Shown one piece after another: positions 6,104 to 13,702 of a DNA stretch of 16,885 nt. This DNA comes from Chloroflexota bacterium (GTDB lineage Bacteria > Chloroflexota > Anaerolineae > Anaerolineales > Villigracilaceae), in contig JACPVB010000037.1 of assembly GCA_016191985.1 (NCBI GenBank), positions 1 to 16,885 of the forward strand. The letters run 5' to 3'. The position numbers and the translations under genes are program-made. The first letter of the stretch is position 1; the number at the start of each line of letters is the position of its first letter. The notes under the pieces were generated by a model. The model saw only the letters and a program-made list of their open reading frames with translations, searched no databases and was not told where the DNA came from.

Positions 6104-8355
6104 GTTCCGGTTCTGCAACATCACGCCCCGTCCGTTTTGAGGCGTGGCGGCTTTCCACGATCTATATCATCGTATTCCTGGCGCTTGGCGCTCTGCTTTT
6201 CAGGCTTGTCAATTTACAGGTATTTGAAGTTTCCACCTGGTCACTGCAAGCGGTGGAAAATTACACCAAGTCAGTCAGTATCCCTGCTCCGCGCGGGATC
6301 ATCTACGACCGCAATGGATATATTCTGGCCCGTAATCTGGCTTCATACAATATTGTCATTACGCCAGCGACACTGCCAGAGGATGATTCGGATATTCAGC
6401 GCATATATCATGAACTCTCTAAATTGGTGGATGTGCCCGTTGGGGATTTTGTTTCAGACGATCCTTTGAGTGATGCAATATTGCTGACTGTTCCTGGCGG
6501 CCTACTCACGGAAGAGGCGTTGGAAGAAGCCAAGTTGTTTGCCGCTTGTGTGCCAGGCCCAAGTATTGCTCAGTTGGTAGCCTTGCAGGATACGCTGGCT
6601 CCGTTCAGCCCGGTAAAAGTGAAGTGTAATGTTTCAGAGGAAATTGCCCGGGTCGTGGAAGAGAAATCGGTTGACTGGCCAGGTGTGGAGGTCGAAGTGG
6701 AGCCGATCCGTGATTATCCAACAGGCTCATTGACCGCCCATCTGATCGGTTTTCTAGGTCCGATCCCAGCTTTATTTGAGGAGGAATATAAAGCCCGGGG
6801 CTTTGTCCCCAATCGCGACAAGGTCGGTTATGCAGGCGTGGAAGATTCGCTGCAGGATATTCTTGCCGGTAGAAATGGTTTGCGTATTGTGCAGAAAGAC
6901 GTTGCCGGGCAGGAGATCCGTAACCTGGAGCCTCCCCTTCAACCAGTTCCCGGGCATAATGTTTACCTGACGATTGACACCCGCCTGCAAGCTGCGGCGG
7001 AAGCGACGCTTTTGGAAGAAATCCGCTTTTGGAATACGTACTTCAATCGAATTCGCATTTCCAGCGGGGTGATCATTGCCATGAACCCAAAGACGGGTGA
7101 GATTCTAGCGATGACATCCTACCCAAGTTACGAGAATAACCGTTTCACCCGGATTATCCCCTCTTATTACTATGAACAATTAAGTCAGGACCCGCGCAAG
7201 CCATTATTGAATAACGCGATTTCCGCCGAATATCCTCCCGGCTCGGTATTTAAATTATCGACAGCAACAGGCGCTATTAACGAAGGCGTGGTTGACTTGG
7301 ATGACATCGTACAAGCGCCTGGTCAATTGCTGCTTTGTGAAAGATTTAATCCCAACGATGTTTGCACCGAAAATAATACCCGTCCTTTCGTAGATCATAT
7401 TTTTGAAAAACGACCGGAAGGGTTTGGCCCCATAAATTTCCTGCAATGTATTGCGTTTTCAAGTAATGTGTGTTTTTACAAACTTGGCGGCGGTTATGAG
7501 GATGAGATCAATCCTGGCCTGGGTATCGAGCGCCTTCGGCAATACGCCCGCGCGCTGGGATATGATGAAACTACAGGCATTGAATTGAAAGGTGAGCAGG
7601 ATGGCCTGATCCCTGACCCGCAGTGGAAACGCATCAACACCGGCGAAAACTGGTCCACCGGCGATACGTATATTGCCAGCGTGGGACAGGGGTACGTACT
7701 CGTTACTCCCTTGCAGGTTTTGATGTCCGGCTCGGTGATTGCCAACAACGGCAAAATGATGCAGCCAACAATCATCCGTGAAGTGACCGATGGCGATGGC
7801 AACGTTGTTCCGATGTGGTTTAACCCAACAGATTTCACGGTGACCGAATTTGAAACGGATGGCAGTTATCAAATTTCACCTTTCACTCCAAATACGCGCT
7901 GGGATGTGACCGTTGACCCGCTGATCGAAAGCTACTCCTGTGACGATGTGTATTGCAGCCTCGATGAAGAAAACAAAAAGATCGTACAGCCCTCTTCCAT
8001 TCAAGCCGTACGTGAGGGAACCCGCCTGGCCGTCACCGCTACGCTGTTTGGTACGCTCAACGATCTCTTCGGTGACTTTCCAATCGCTGTGGCCGGCAAA
8101 ACAGGGACTGCGGAATATTGTGATGATGTCGCCAGGGCTGCGGACCGCTGTAACTTTGGCGCGTGGCCCACACATTCGTGGACGATTGCTTATGCCCCCT
8201 ACGATGACCCTGAAATCATTGTGCTTGCTTTTGCCTACAACGGCGGGGAGGGCGCCAGTGTGGCGGGGCCAATGGTGGAGCGCGTCATCCGCTCCTATTT
8301 TGAGATCAAAGCCATCGATATTGCCGCGCAGGGAGAACAGCCAACGGCGCCATAG
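6100..8355 (+). CDS. mrdA: Penicillin-binding protein 2, peptidoglycan transpeptidase
   Basis: A 751-residue class B penicillin-binding protein that cross-links new peptidoglycan during elongation together with RodA. There is a short cytoplasmic tail, one membrane helix (about 18-37), the PBP dimer/pedestal domain starting with PAPRGIIYDRNGYILAR, and the transpeptidase domain with SVFK (nucleophile Ser382, Lys385), SSN (454-456) and KTGTAE (from 667). It is longer than a typical 600-650-residue PBP2, because of inserts before the SSN motif and between SSN and KTG. The extracytoplasmic part carries many cysteines, several in close pairs (YSCDDVYC, EYCDDVARAADRC), suggesting disulfides. The start ATG overlaps the mreD stop by four bases. 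Confidence 0.95.
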   Translation: MSSGSATSRPVRFEAWRLSTIYIIVFLALGALLFRLVNLQVFEVSTWSLQAVENYTKSVSIPAPRGIIYDRNGYILARNLASYNIVITPATLPEDDSDIQRIYHELSKLVDVPVGDFVSDDPLSDAILLTVPGGLLTEEALEEAKLFAACVPGPSIAQLVALQDTLAPFSPVKVKCNVSEEIARVVEEKSVDWPGVEVEVEPIRDYPTGSLTAHLIGFLGPIPALFEEEYKARGFVPNRDKVGYAGVEDSLQDILAGRNGLRIVQKDVAGQEIRNLEPPLQPVPGHNVYLTIDTRLQAAAEATLLEEIRFWNTYFNRIRISSGVIIAMNPKTGEILAMTSYPSYENNRFTRIIPSYYYEQLSQDPRKPLLNNAISAEYPPGSVFKLSTATGAINEGVVDLDDIVQAPGQLLLCERFNPNDVCTENNTRPFVDHIFEKRPEGFGPINFLQCIAFSSNVCFYKLGGGYEDEINPGLGIERLRQYARALGYDETTGIELKGEQDGLIPDPQWKRINTGENWSTGDTYIASVGQGYVLVTPLQVLMSGSVIANNGKMMQPTIIREVTDGDGNVVPMWFNPTDFTVTEFETDGSYQISPFTPNTRWDVTVDPLIESYSCDDVYCSLDEENKKIVQPSSIQAVREGTRLAVTATLFGTLNDLFGDFPIAVAGKTGTAEYCDDVARAADRCNFGAWPTHSWTIAYAPYDDPEIIVLAFAYNGGEGASVAGPMVERVIRSYFEIKAIDIAAQGEQPTAP

Positions 8356-8374
8356 TGCCGGTGTTTTCATCAGG

Positions 8375-8380
8375 TATAAT
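8375..8380 (+). promoter_or_regulatory. Candidate internal promoter for minC
   Basis: A perfect TATAAT in the context GGTATAAT, the same octamer as the mreB promoter, in the 56-base gap after mrdA and 32 bases before the minC ATG. No good -35 is seen. It could supply a separate min transcript. Confidence 0.45.
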
Positions 8381-8411
8381 TCCATGCAATCAATTAGCTT
8401 GCGGTCATTTC

Positions 8412-9092
8412 ATGGAACAAATTACATCCCTCGTCCAAATTAAAGGAATTCGTGATGGTCTTCTTGCGACATTTTTAGATGCGCCCTGGGAAGACCAGCG
8501 TACAGCTTTGCTCGCGCAAATAGATGAACGTCCCTCCTTTTTTCAGGGTGCACGCCTTGCAATGGATGTCGGGTCGCAAATATTAAAAGTGAATGACCTG
8601 GTTGACCTGCGCGATCATCTTTCGGAACGCAACGTGGTTCTGTGGGCGGTTGTCAGTGATTCCCCGACAACCGAGCAGACTTCGCAACTGCTTGGCCTGG
8701 CCACCCGAATTTCAAAACCGAGACCGGAAGAACAGCGGCAATTCGCTGATACAATCACAGACGACACCGCACTCTTCATCAATAAAACCGTTCGTTCCGG
8801 CACACGTATCGAATTTCCCGGGCACATCGTGATCGTCGGCGATGTAAACCCTGGCGCAGAAATCGTTGCCGAAGGCAGTGTCATTGTTTGGGGACGGGTG
8901 CGTGGCATGATCCATGCCGGCTCCAAAGGCAACCGTTCCGCGTTTATTTGTGCGCTCGATCTTTCCGCAAACCAGTTACGAATCGCGGATGAAGTTTCCG
9001 CAACGCTCAAGCCACAAAAGGACCCCCGGCCCGAGATTGCCAGCATTAATAGTGAAGGACGTTTACAAGCCGAACTCTGGCACACCGGCTAA
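8412..9092 (+). CDS. minC: Septum-site inhibitor MinC
   Basis: A 226-residue MinC that blocks FtsZ assembly away from midcell when bound to MinD. The N-terminal domain (residues 1-105, starting TSLVQIKGIRDGLL) is the FtsZ-antagonist part. The C-terminal beta-helix is well conserved: VRSGTRIEFPGHIVIVGDVN, PGAEIVAEGSVIVWGRVRG and HAGSKGNRSAFICAL. The ATG at 8412 is used rather than an in-frame GTG at 8355 that overlaps the mrdA stop, because the family starts just before the VQIKG strand and the extra 19 residues look unrelated. No strong Shine-Dalgarno sequence is seen. It is followed by minD after 20 bases. Confidence 0.93.
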   Translation: MEQITSLVQIKGIRDGLLATFLDAPWEDQRTALLAQIDERPSFFQGARLAMDVGSQILKVNDLVDLRDHLSERNVVLWAVVSDSPTTEQTSQLLGLATRISKPRPEEQRQFADTITDDTALFINKTVRSGTRIEFPGHIVIVGDVNPGAEIVAEGSVIVWGRVRGMIHAGSKGNRSAFICALDLSANQLRIADEVSATLKPQKDPRPEIASINSEGRLQAELWHTG

Positions 9093-9112
9093 TTCATTGA
9101 TTAGGAATTAAT

Positions 9113-9910
9113 ATGACTGCTCAAGTGATTACTGTAACTTCTGGAAAAGGCGGCGTGGGTAAGACCACCGCCGTTGCGAACCTTGCCAACGCCCTCGCAA
9201 TGGACGGCAAAAAAGTCGTCTGTATCGACGGCGATATTGGCTTGCGTAATCTTGACGTGGTCATGGGCCTTGAAAATCGGATCGTGTATGACATCGTGGA
9301 TGTGATCGAAGGGCGCTGCAAATTAAAACAGGCCATGATCCGCGACAAACATTACCCGGAGATGTACCTGATCCCCGCCGCGCAGACTCGCGACAAGAAT
9401 GCGGTTTCGCCGTCGGACATGGTCCGCATCTGTAACGACCTGAGAGCTGATGCTGATTTCGTCATCATTGACTCACCTGCGGGCATCGAACGTGGTTTTA
9501 GAAATGCCATCGCGGCGGCAGATCGCGTCCTCGTAGTGACCAACCCCGAGGTCAGCGCGGTGCGCGATGCGGATCGAGTGGTTGGCATTCTGGAAGCGGA
9601 AGAGAAAGGGACTCCGCATCTGATCATTAATCGGTTAAACCCAGCATTGGTCAAAAACAATGACATGCTCTCCGCCGAGGATGTGTTGGACTTGCTCGGC
9701 ATCCAGTTGATCGGCATCGTGCCCGAGGACGAGTCTGTCATCATCGGCTCAAATCGCGGCGCTCCAGTCGTCACAGACGGCAAAAGCCGCGCCGGCCTGG
9801 CTTTCCGAAATATTGCCAAACGCCTGCAAGGTTTGGATGTGCCATTCATGGATCTTGACCATCAAAATAGTTTGTGGGGTGCCATTCAACGACTGGCGGG
9901 GAGGAAGTGA
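9113..9910 (+). CDS. minD: Septum-site ATPase MinD
   Basis: A 265-residue ParA/MinD-type ATPase that binds the membrane in its ATP form, recruits MinC and is released by MinE. The deviant Walker A is GKGGVGKTTA (residues 11-20), followed by DGDIGLRNLDVVMGLE, Walker B-like FVIIDSPAGIERGF and TNPEVSAVRDADRV. The last residues (NSLWGAIQRLAGRK) form the amphipathic membrane-targeting helix expected of MinD rather than of chromosome ParA. Start supported by TAGGA seven bases upstream. Confidence 0.97.
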   Translation: MTAQVITVTSGKGGVGKTTAVANLANALAMDGKKVVCIDGDIGLRNLDVVMGLENRIVYDIVDVIEGRCKLKQAMIRDKHYPEMYLIPAAQTRDKNAVSPSDMVRICNDLRADADFVIIDSPAGIERGFRNAIAAADRVLVVTNPEVSAVRDADRVVGILEAEEKGTPHLIINRLNPALVKNNDMLSAEDVLDLLGIQLIGIVPEDESVIIGSNRGAPVVTDGKSRAGLAFRNIAKRLQGLDVPFMDLDHQNSLWGAIQRLAGRK

Positions 9911-9911
9911 T

Positions 9912-10163
9912 ATGAACTTCTTCACACGTAAAAAAAGCGCTACCAGCGCGAAAGAACGTTTACAGCTTGTGCTGGTGCACGACCGCACAGACCTCACTCC
10001 CGCGCAATTGGAATCCTTGAAGGATGATTTGCTGAAAGCCATTTCGCATTACATCGATATTGACCCCGATGCGGTGCAGATCGGGTTGGAACGCGATGGG
10101 CGCTCCCAGCGGCTCGTGGCGGATATCCCCCTGCGGAACGTATCGCGTCACCGTGCAGGTTGA
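9912..10163 (+). CDS. minE: Topological specificity factor MinE
   Basis: An 83-residue MinE, near the usual 85-90. The N-terminal part carries the MinD-contact helix (AKERLQLVLVHDR, about residues 14-26), and the C-terminal topological domain reads KAISHYIDIDPDAVQIGLER. It stimulates MinD ATPase and so drives pole-to-pole or gradient behaviour. The ATG at 9912 is one base after the minD stop, and its ribosome binding site GAGGAAG overlaps the end of minD, so minD and minE are translationally coupled. The stop codon lies inside the first arm of the inverted repeat that precedes rodA. Confidence 0.93.
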   Translation: MNFFTRKKSATSAKERLQLVLVHDRTDLTPAQLESLKDDLLKAISHYIDIDPDAVQIGLERDGRSQRLVADIPLRNVSRHRAG

Positions 10164-10196
10164 TCTGATTAACTTCGGAGAACACGGATCAACCTG
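10156..10196 (+). promoter_or_regulatory. Potential antiterminator stem overlapping the minE stop codon
   Basis: CAGGTTGATC (10156-10165) and GATCAACCTG (10187-10196) are perfect 10-base inverted repeats. A U-G and a G-C pair extend the stem to 12. The 5' arm contains the minE stop codon; the 3' arm is shared with the 5' arm of the following terminator stem, so the two structures exclude each other. Pairing is read directly; the regulatory role is inferred. Confidence 0.5.
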
Positions 10197-10226
10197 ATGC
10201 GAATCGGTGGTTGCATCCGTGTTTTT
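10181..10226 (+). terminator. Terminator or attenuator hairpin between minE and rodA
   Basis: AACACGGAT (10181-10189) pairs with ATCCGTGTT (10215-10223). CAACC (10190-10194) then pairs with GGTTG (10209-10213), leaving one bulged C; inside, GAT/ATC can close over a GCGA loop. A run of five T follows the core stem at once (10222-10226). The rodA ATG is only four bases after the T run, so full termination would silence rodA from this mRNA; partial or regulated termination is more likely. Confidence 0.6.
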
Positions 10227-10230
10227 AATT

Positions 10231-11358
10231 ATGACTCGTGGACTTTCCTGGCGTAGTTTTGACTTTCTTTTATTAGGCGCAATCGTGCTGGCGTCGTCCT
10301 TTGGTACAGTGATGATCCGTTCTGCTGTTGCGGGAAACGAAGTGCTCCAGCCGCTTATCATGCGCCAGGTGTATTTCGCCATCCTTGGCGTTGTGCTTAT
10401 CTTTTTGGTTGGCTCTGTAGATTACCGCTACTGGCTGGCCTTGTACCGCCCCATCTATTTGGGCATCATGGTCTTCCTGGTGACATTGACCGGCTTTGGG
10501 CAATCCGCTTTCGGCGCGCAGCGCTGGTTTCAGGTTGGCGTGCTTTTCCTTCAACCCACCGAGTTTGCCAAAATCGTAGCCATCATTATTTTGGCGCGCT
10601 ACTTTGAATCCGCTCAAGACCAGCCCCGCGATTTGCGCTGGGTGTTGGGTGCCATTCTTTGGGCATCTGGGATTATTGTATTGATTCTGCTCCAGCCCAA
10701 CTTAAGCAATGTAATGGTTCTCGCTGTCATCCTTGCGGTGATGCTGTGGATCAATGGCATCCAGGTAAAGCACGTGGCTTTTGCCACGGTGGCAGGCGCC
10801 GCTGCGGCCATCAGCCTGGTGGCTCTCTCGGTGCTGGGGATTCGCATCCCGTTTTTGCAGGCATATCAACAGGAGCGCATTGTAAACTTTGTCGTGCCTG
10901 ATCCAAACGATACCTACGGTAATCGCTACAATGTTCAACAGGCGTTGATTGCGGTCGGCTCCGGCGGCGTTTTTGGGCAGGGCTATGGACACGGCTCTCA
11001 AACCCAACTGCGTTTCCTAAAAGTCCGCCATACCGACTTTATCTTTGCCGCAAGTTCGGAGGAGTTTGGCATGGTGGGGGGCGTGTTGATCATCCTCACC
11101 CTGGGGATCATTGTCTGGAGGTGCATCCGTGCTGCGCAAAAAGCCCGCGATGTCTCAGGCTCGATGCTTGCCATTGGCATGGCAACTCTGATCTTCTTTC
11201 AGGCGGCTGTCAACATGGGGATGAACCTCAACCTGCTCCCTGTCTCTGGTTTGCCGCTCCCATTTGTCAGTTATGGCGGCAGCGGCCTGACCGCGCTCAT
11301 GCTTGGCATCGGGCTGGTTGAATCCGTCGTCATGCGCCACAAGCAAATGGAATTTTAG
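10231..11358 (+). CDS. rodA: SEDS peptidoglycan glycosyltransferase, RodA/FtsW family
   Basis: A 375-residue polytopic membrane protein with about ten helices that polymerises lipid II into glycan strands and works with a class B PBP. Family landmarks include FGAQRWFQVGVLFLQPTEFAKI, a large extracytoplasmic loop with QQALIAVGSGGVFGQGYGHG, and the C-terminal PVSGLPLPFVSYGGSG. Sequence alone does not separate RodA from FtsW; RodA is favoured because of the linked mreBCD and mrdA. The ATG at 10231 fits the family N-terminus (LSWRSFDFLLLG), but no Shine-Dalgarno is present because the upstream bases are a T run; in-frame GTGs at 10207 and 10219 are possible. An attenuator-like structure sits just upstream. 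Confidence 0.93.
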   Translation: MTRGLSWRSFDFLLLGAIVLASSFGTVMIRSAVAGNEVLQPLIMRQVYFAILGVVLIFLVGSVDYRYWLALYRPIYLGIMVFLVTLTGFGQSAFGAQRWFQVGVLFLQPTEFAKIVAIIILARYFESAQDQPRDLRWVLGAILWASGIIVLILLQPNLSNVMVLAVILAVMLWINGIQVKHVAFATVAGAAAAISLVALSVLGIRIPFLQAYQQERIVNFVVPDPNDTYGNRYNVQQALIAVGSGGVFGQGYGHGSQTQLRFLKVRHTDFIFAASSEEFGMVGGVLIILTLGIIVWRCIRAAQKARDVSGSMLAIGMATLIFFQAAVNMGMNLNLLPVSGLPLPFVSYGGSGLTALMLGIGLVESVVMRHKQMEF

Positions 11359-11372
11359 AATCAATCTAATCC

Positions 11373-11427
11373 GATGGTCGAGTAAGGCGGAGCGGTAGCG
11401 AAGCCTGTATCGAGACCATCTCTTTTT
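11373..11427 (+). terminator. REP-like hairpin terminator after rodA
   Basis: GATGGTC (11373-11379) pairs with GACCATC (11414-11420) and an inner AGGC/GCCT stem adds to it; TCTTTTT follows. The interior GGAGCGGTAGCG looks like the dispersed extragenic palindromes common in many bacterial genomes, so this may be a repeat that also acts as a terminator. It ends the mre-min-rodA unit and stops only a few bases before the gltX ribosome binding site. Confidence 0.65.
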
Positions 11428-11441
11428 AAGGAGCCCTCATC

Positions 11442-12923
11442 TTGTCCATTAAACCCGCACGAACCCGTATCGCTCCCTCGCCAACCGGGCACATGCACCT
11501 CGGCACGGCGCGCACTGCGCTGTATGATTATTTGCTCGCAAAGAAAACAGGCGGGCAATTTATTTTGCGCATCGAAGATACCGATATAAAACGTACGGTC
11601 CCTGGAGCTGAACAGGAGATTATGGATGGGTTGCGCTGGCTTGGCCTTGAATATGATGAAGGCCCCGATGTCAGCGGCAAATACGGCCCCTACCGCCAGA
11701 CCGAACGCCGCGAAATATACCAACATCACGCTGGCCTATTAATGGATAATGGATCTGCTTATCCCTGCTTCTGCACCGCGGAAAAATTGGAAAAAACGAG
11801 GCAGGAACAAATGAAACGCAAGGAGAATCCGCATTACGATGGCACGTGTCGTATGCTTTCTCCCGATGAGGCCTCAAAAAGAATGGCGAGCGGTGAAACC
11901 TATACAGTTCGATTCAAAATGCCGCAGGAAGGTATCACTGTCGCACACGATCATTTGCGCGGTGACATCACCACTGAAAACAAACAACTCAATGATTATG
12001 TTCTGCTGAAATCCGATGGCCTGCCGACCTATCACCTCGCCGCAATTGTGGATGACCATGAAATGCAAATCACGCACGTTCTGCGCGGCTCTGAATGGTT
12101 GGGCACGTTCCCGCTGCATGTAAACATTGTCCGCGCATTTGGCTGGGATGAGCCAATCTGGGTGCATCTCTCTGTTTTTCTCAAACCAAGCGGCAAAGGC
12201 AAAATGAGCAAACGCGAAACCGCCCAGGCGATGAAGGACGGCTATTCCATTTTTATCAAAGATATGCAAGAACTTGGCTTCACTCCCGAAGGCGTTTTAA
12301 ATTGGAGCGCTCTCATGGGATGGGGGGTTGCTGAGGACGATGTGATGACAGTGAATCAAATGGTCGAGAGATTTAGTATCGATGGGTTGACCGCTTCGCC
12401 CGCCGCGATCAATTTTCAAAAACTGGATCATTTCAACGCGACGCACATCCGCCTCTTTTCGACCGAAGACCTGGCAGCCCGCCTCAAGCCTTACTTCACC
12501 CGTGAGGGACTCAACGTCAATGACGAAATCCTGCTAAAAATTATTCCACTGATTCGCGAACGCCTCACCACGCTGGACGATTGTATTTCCTTCGGCGCTT
12601 TCTTCTTCAAGGACGATGTGACACCCAACCCCGAAGACTTGGTAGCGAAAGGATTGGACGCGAAGCAATCGGCGGAAGTCGCTCGAAGGGCGTATCAGAT
12701 TCTCGCAGCGCAACCAGATATCAGTCACGAACGATGCGAGCCGCCGTTGAGAGCCTATGTCGAAGAAAGCGGCTTGAACGTCAATCAGGTCTTTGGAATT
12801 TTGCGCGTCGCCACTACAGGGCAAAAAGTCAGCCCGCCATTGTTTGAGTCAATGGAAATCATTGGCAGGGAAAAATGTCTACAACGAATTAAGAACGCAA
12901 TCGAGATTTTGGAAAAGATATAA
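11442..12923 (+). CDS. gltX: Glutamate-tRNA ligase
   Basis: A 493-residue class I aminoacyl-tRNA synthetase that charges tRNA(Glu) with glutamate. The nucleotide-binding HIGH motif appears as HLGT (residues 19-22, within PSPTGHMHLGTAR) and the KMSKR loop is exact (254-258). The anticodon-binding helical domain follows and the length is normal. CFC and a later Cys in YDGTC may be remnants of the zinc site seen in some bacterial GluRS, but this is uncertain. The start is TTG at 11442, supported by AAGGAG eight bases upstream and by the family N-terminus. It follows a terminator-like hairpin after rodA with no visible promoter between, and converges on the cyclase gene. The sequence alone does not tell whether it also charges tRNA(Gln). 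Confidence 0.96.
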   Translation: MSIKPARTRIAPSPTGHMHLGTARTALYDYLLAKKTGGQFILRIEDTDIKRTVPGAEQEIMDGLRWLGLEYDEGPDVSGKYGPYRQTERREIYQHHAGLLMDNGSAYPCFCTAEKLEKTRQEQMKRKENPHYDGTCRMLSPDEASKRMASGETYTVRFKMPQEGITVAHDHLRGDITTENKQLNDYVLLKSDGLPTYHLAAIVDDHEMQITHVLRGSEWLGTFPLHVNIVRAFGWDEPIWVHLSVFLKPSGKGKMSKRETAQAMKDGYSIFIKDMQELGFTPEGVLNWSALMGWGVAEDDVMTVNQMVERFSIDGLTASPAAINFQKLDHFNATHIRLFSTEDLAARLKPYFTREGLNVNDEILLKIIPLIRERLTTLDDCISFGAFFFKDDVTPNPEDLVAKGLDAKQSAEVARRAYQILAAQPDISHERCEPPLRAYVEESGLNVNQVFGILRVATTGQKVSPPLFESMEIIGREKCLQRIKNAIEILEKI

Positions 12924-12954
12924 CTCTGGATTCCATCGGTTTGCCGATGAGTGT

Positions 12955-12991
12955 AAAAAAATGGACGAAGCGCCGCTTCGTCCATTTTTTT
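12955..12991. terminator. Bidirectional terminator between gltX and the cyclase gene
   Basis: ATGGACGAAG (12961-12970) pairs with CTTCGTCCAT (12976-12985) around a five-base loop, flanked by six A on the left and six more T on the right, so it has a U run in either direction. It serves gltX on the plus strand and the cyclase on the minus strand. The cyclase stop codon (minus TAA at 12992-12990) lies in the edge of the hairpin tract. Confidence 0.9.
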
Positions 12992-13625
12992 ACTGCTGTT
13001 CCTCCTCTACGTCTATCCTACGTAATATTATGAAAGAAGGGATGCTCAATCCGCCGATGCTCACCTCAATGGGTTTGCCTTGAATTTCCGCTTTTTGGGG
13101 AATGAGGTCCATGGCGTCCTTTGTCACCAGCACCTCGCCGGCAGCGCCAATATCTTCGCCCAGTTTGCAGGCTCGGTTGACCGCATCGCCGAAGATATCC
13201 CTGTTATTAACGATGAGGATTTTTCCATAATCAATGCCGATTGAAACGTGGATATCCAACTCGTCCGCTGTCAGCAAATTGGTGGCGGCCAGTGCATGTT
13301 GAATTGTCGTCGCAGCGCGCACCGCCGCAAGCGGGTCGGGTAATAAGGCAAAACAGTTGTCCGCCTCAAATTTGATCAATTTCCCACCATGATCCGCGAT
13401 GATTGGTTCCACAGTCAATTGCATGCGGCGGATCATGGACAGGTAATGGACAATTCCGTATTTCCGTGTGAGCAGGGAGAACCCGAACATATCGAGCACC
13501 AACACGGTGTGCTCGGTGCCGTACGTCCGCCAGATCACATCTTCCAATTTCTTGCGTTCCGTTGGATTGGTTTCCTGCGAAAAATTCAAAAGTAATTCCT
13601 GAAAATTTGCGTCATTTGGCAGCAT
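12990..13625 (-). CDS. Class III adenylate/guanylate cyclase catalytic-domain protein
   Basis: A 211-residue soluble protein that is nearly all one class III cyclase homology domain, with no membrane or sensor domain. Metal-binding aspartates are Asp45 (VLVLDMFGFS) and Asp89 (KFEADNCFAL); Lys85 matches the purine-contacting lysine; RDIFGDAVN gives Asp143 in the adenine-selecting position of D-x-W/F-G and Asn150 as the transition-state asparagine. The usual transition-state arginine four residues later is Lys154. If active it would make cAMP (Asp143 favours ATP) as a homodimer. The ATG at 13625 has GAGAGG five bases upstream. It has its own TATAAT and shares the bidirectional terminator with gltX, so it is probably monocistronic. 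Confidence 0.88.
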   Translation of the reverse strand: MLPNDANFQELLLNFSQETNPTERKKLEDVIWRTYGTEHTVLVLDMFGFSLLTRKYGIVHYLSMIRRMQLTVEPIIADHGGKLIKFEADNCFALLPDPLAAVRAATTIQHALAATNLLTADELDIHVSIGIDYGKILIVNNRDIFGDAVNRACKLGEDIGAAGEVLVTKDAMDLIPQKAEIQGKPIEVSIGGLSIPSFIILRRIDVEEEQQ

Positions 13626-13653
13626 ACGGACCTCTCTCGGATTTGATGATTTC

Positions 13654-13659
13654 ATTATA
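13654..13659 (-). promoter_or_regulatory. Candidate -10 box for the cyclase gene
   Basis: A perfect TATAAT on the minus strand, 28 bases before the cyclase ATG and directly after the T run of the rtcB terminator. The -35 region falls inside the terminator hairpin and is not close to consensus. Confidence 0.5.
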
Positions 13660-13662
13660 ACG

Positions 13663-13701
13663 AAAAGGTCACGGAAGTTCCTTGCTTTTCCGTGACCTTT
13701 T
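13663..13701 (-). terminator. Rho-independent terminator of rtcB
   Basis: A perfect 14-base-pair stem (AAAAGGTCACGGAA with TTCCGTGACCTTTT) with an eleven-base loop, one base after the rtcB stop codon on the minus strand and ending in TTTT. It separates rtcB from the downstream cyclase gene. Confidence 0.88.
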
Positions 13702-13702
13702 G

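Noticed and set aside
7459..8385. Long minus-strand reading frames opposite mrdA (137, 114 and 169 codons)
   Set aside because: They lie antiparallel to a well-supported coding region, lack ribosome binding sites and show no recognisable domain.
8355..8411. Longer minC start (GTG overlapping the mrdA stop as TAGTG)
   Set aside because: The extra 19 residues do not resemble MinC, the family begins near the ATG at 8412, and the TATAAT at 8375 lies inside the extension.
10164..10230. A known metabolite riboswitch in the minE-rodA gap
   Set aside because: At 67 bases there is no room for a known aptamer and no recognisable riboswitch core; only the alternative stems are supported.
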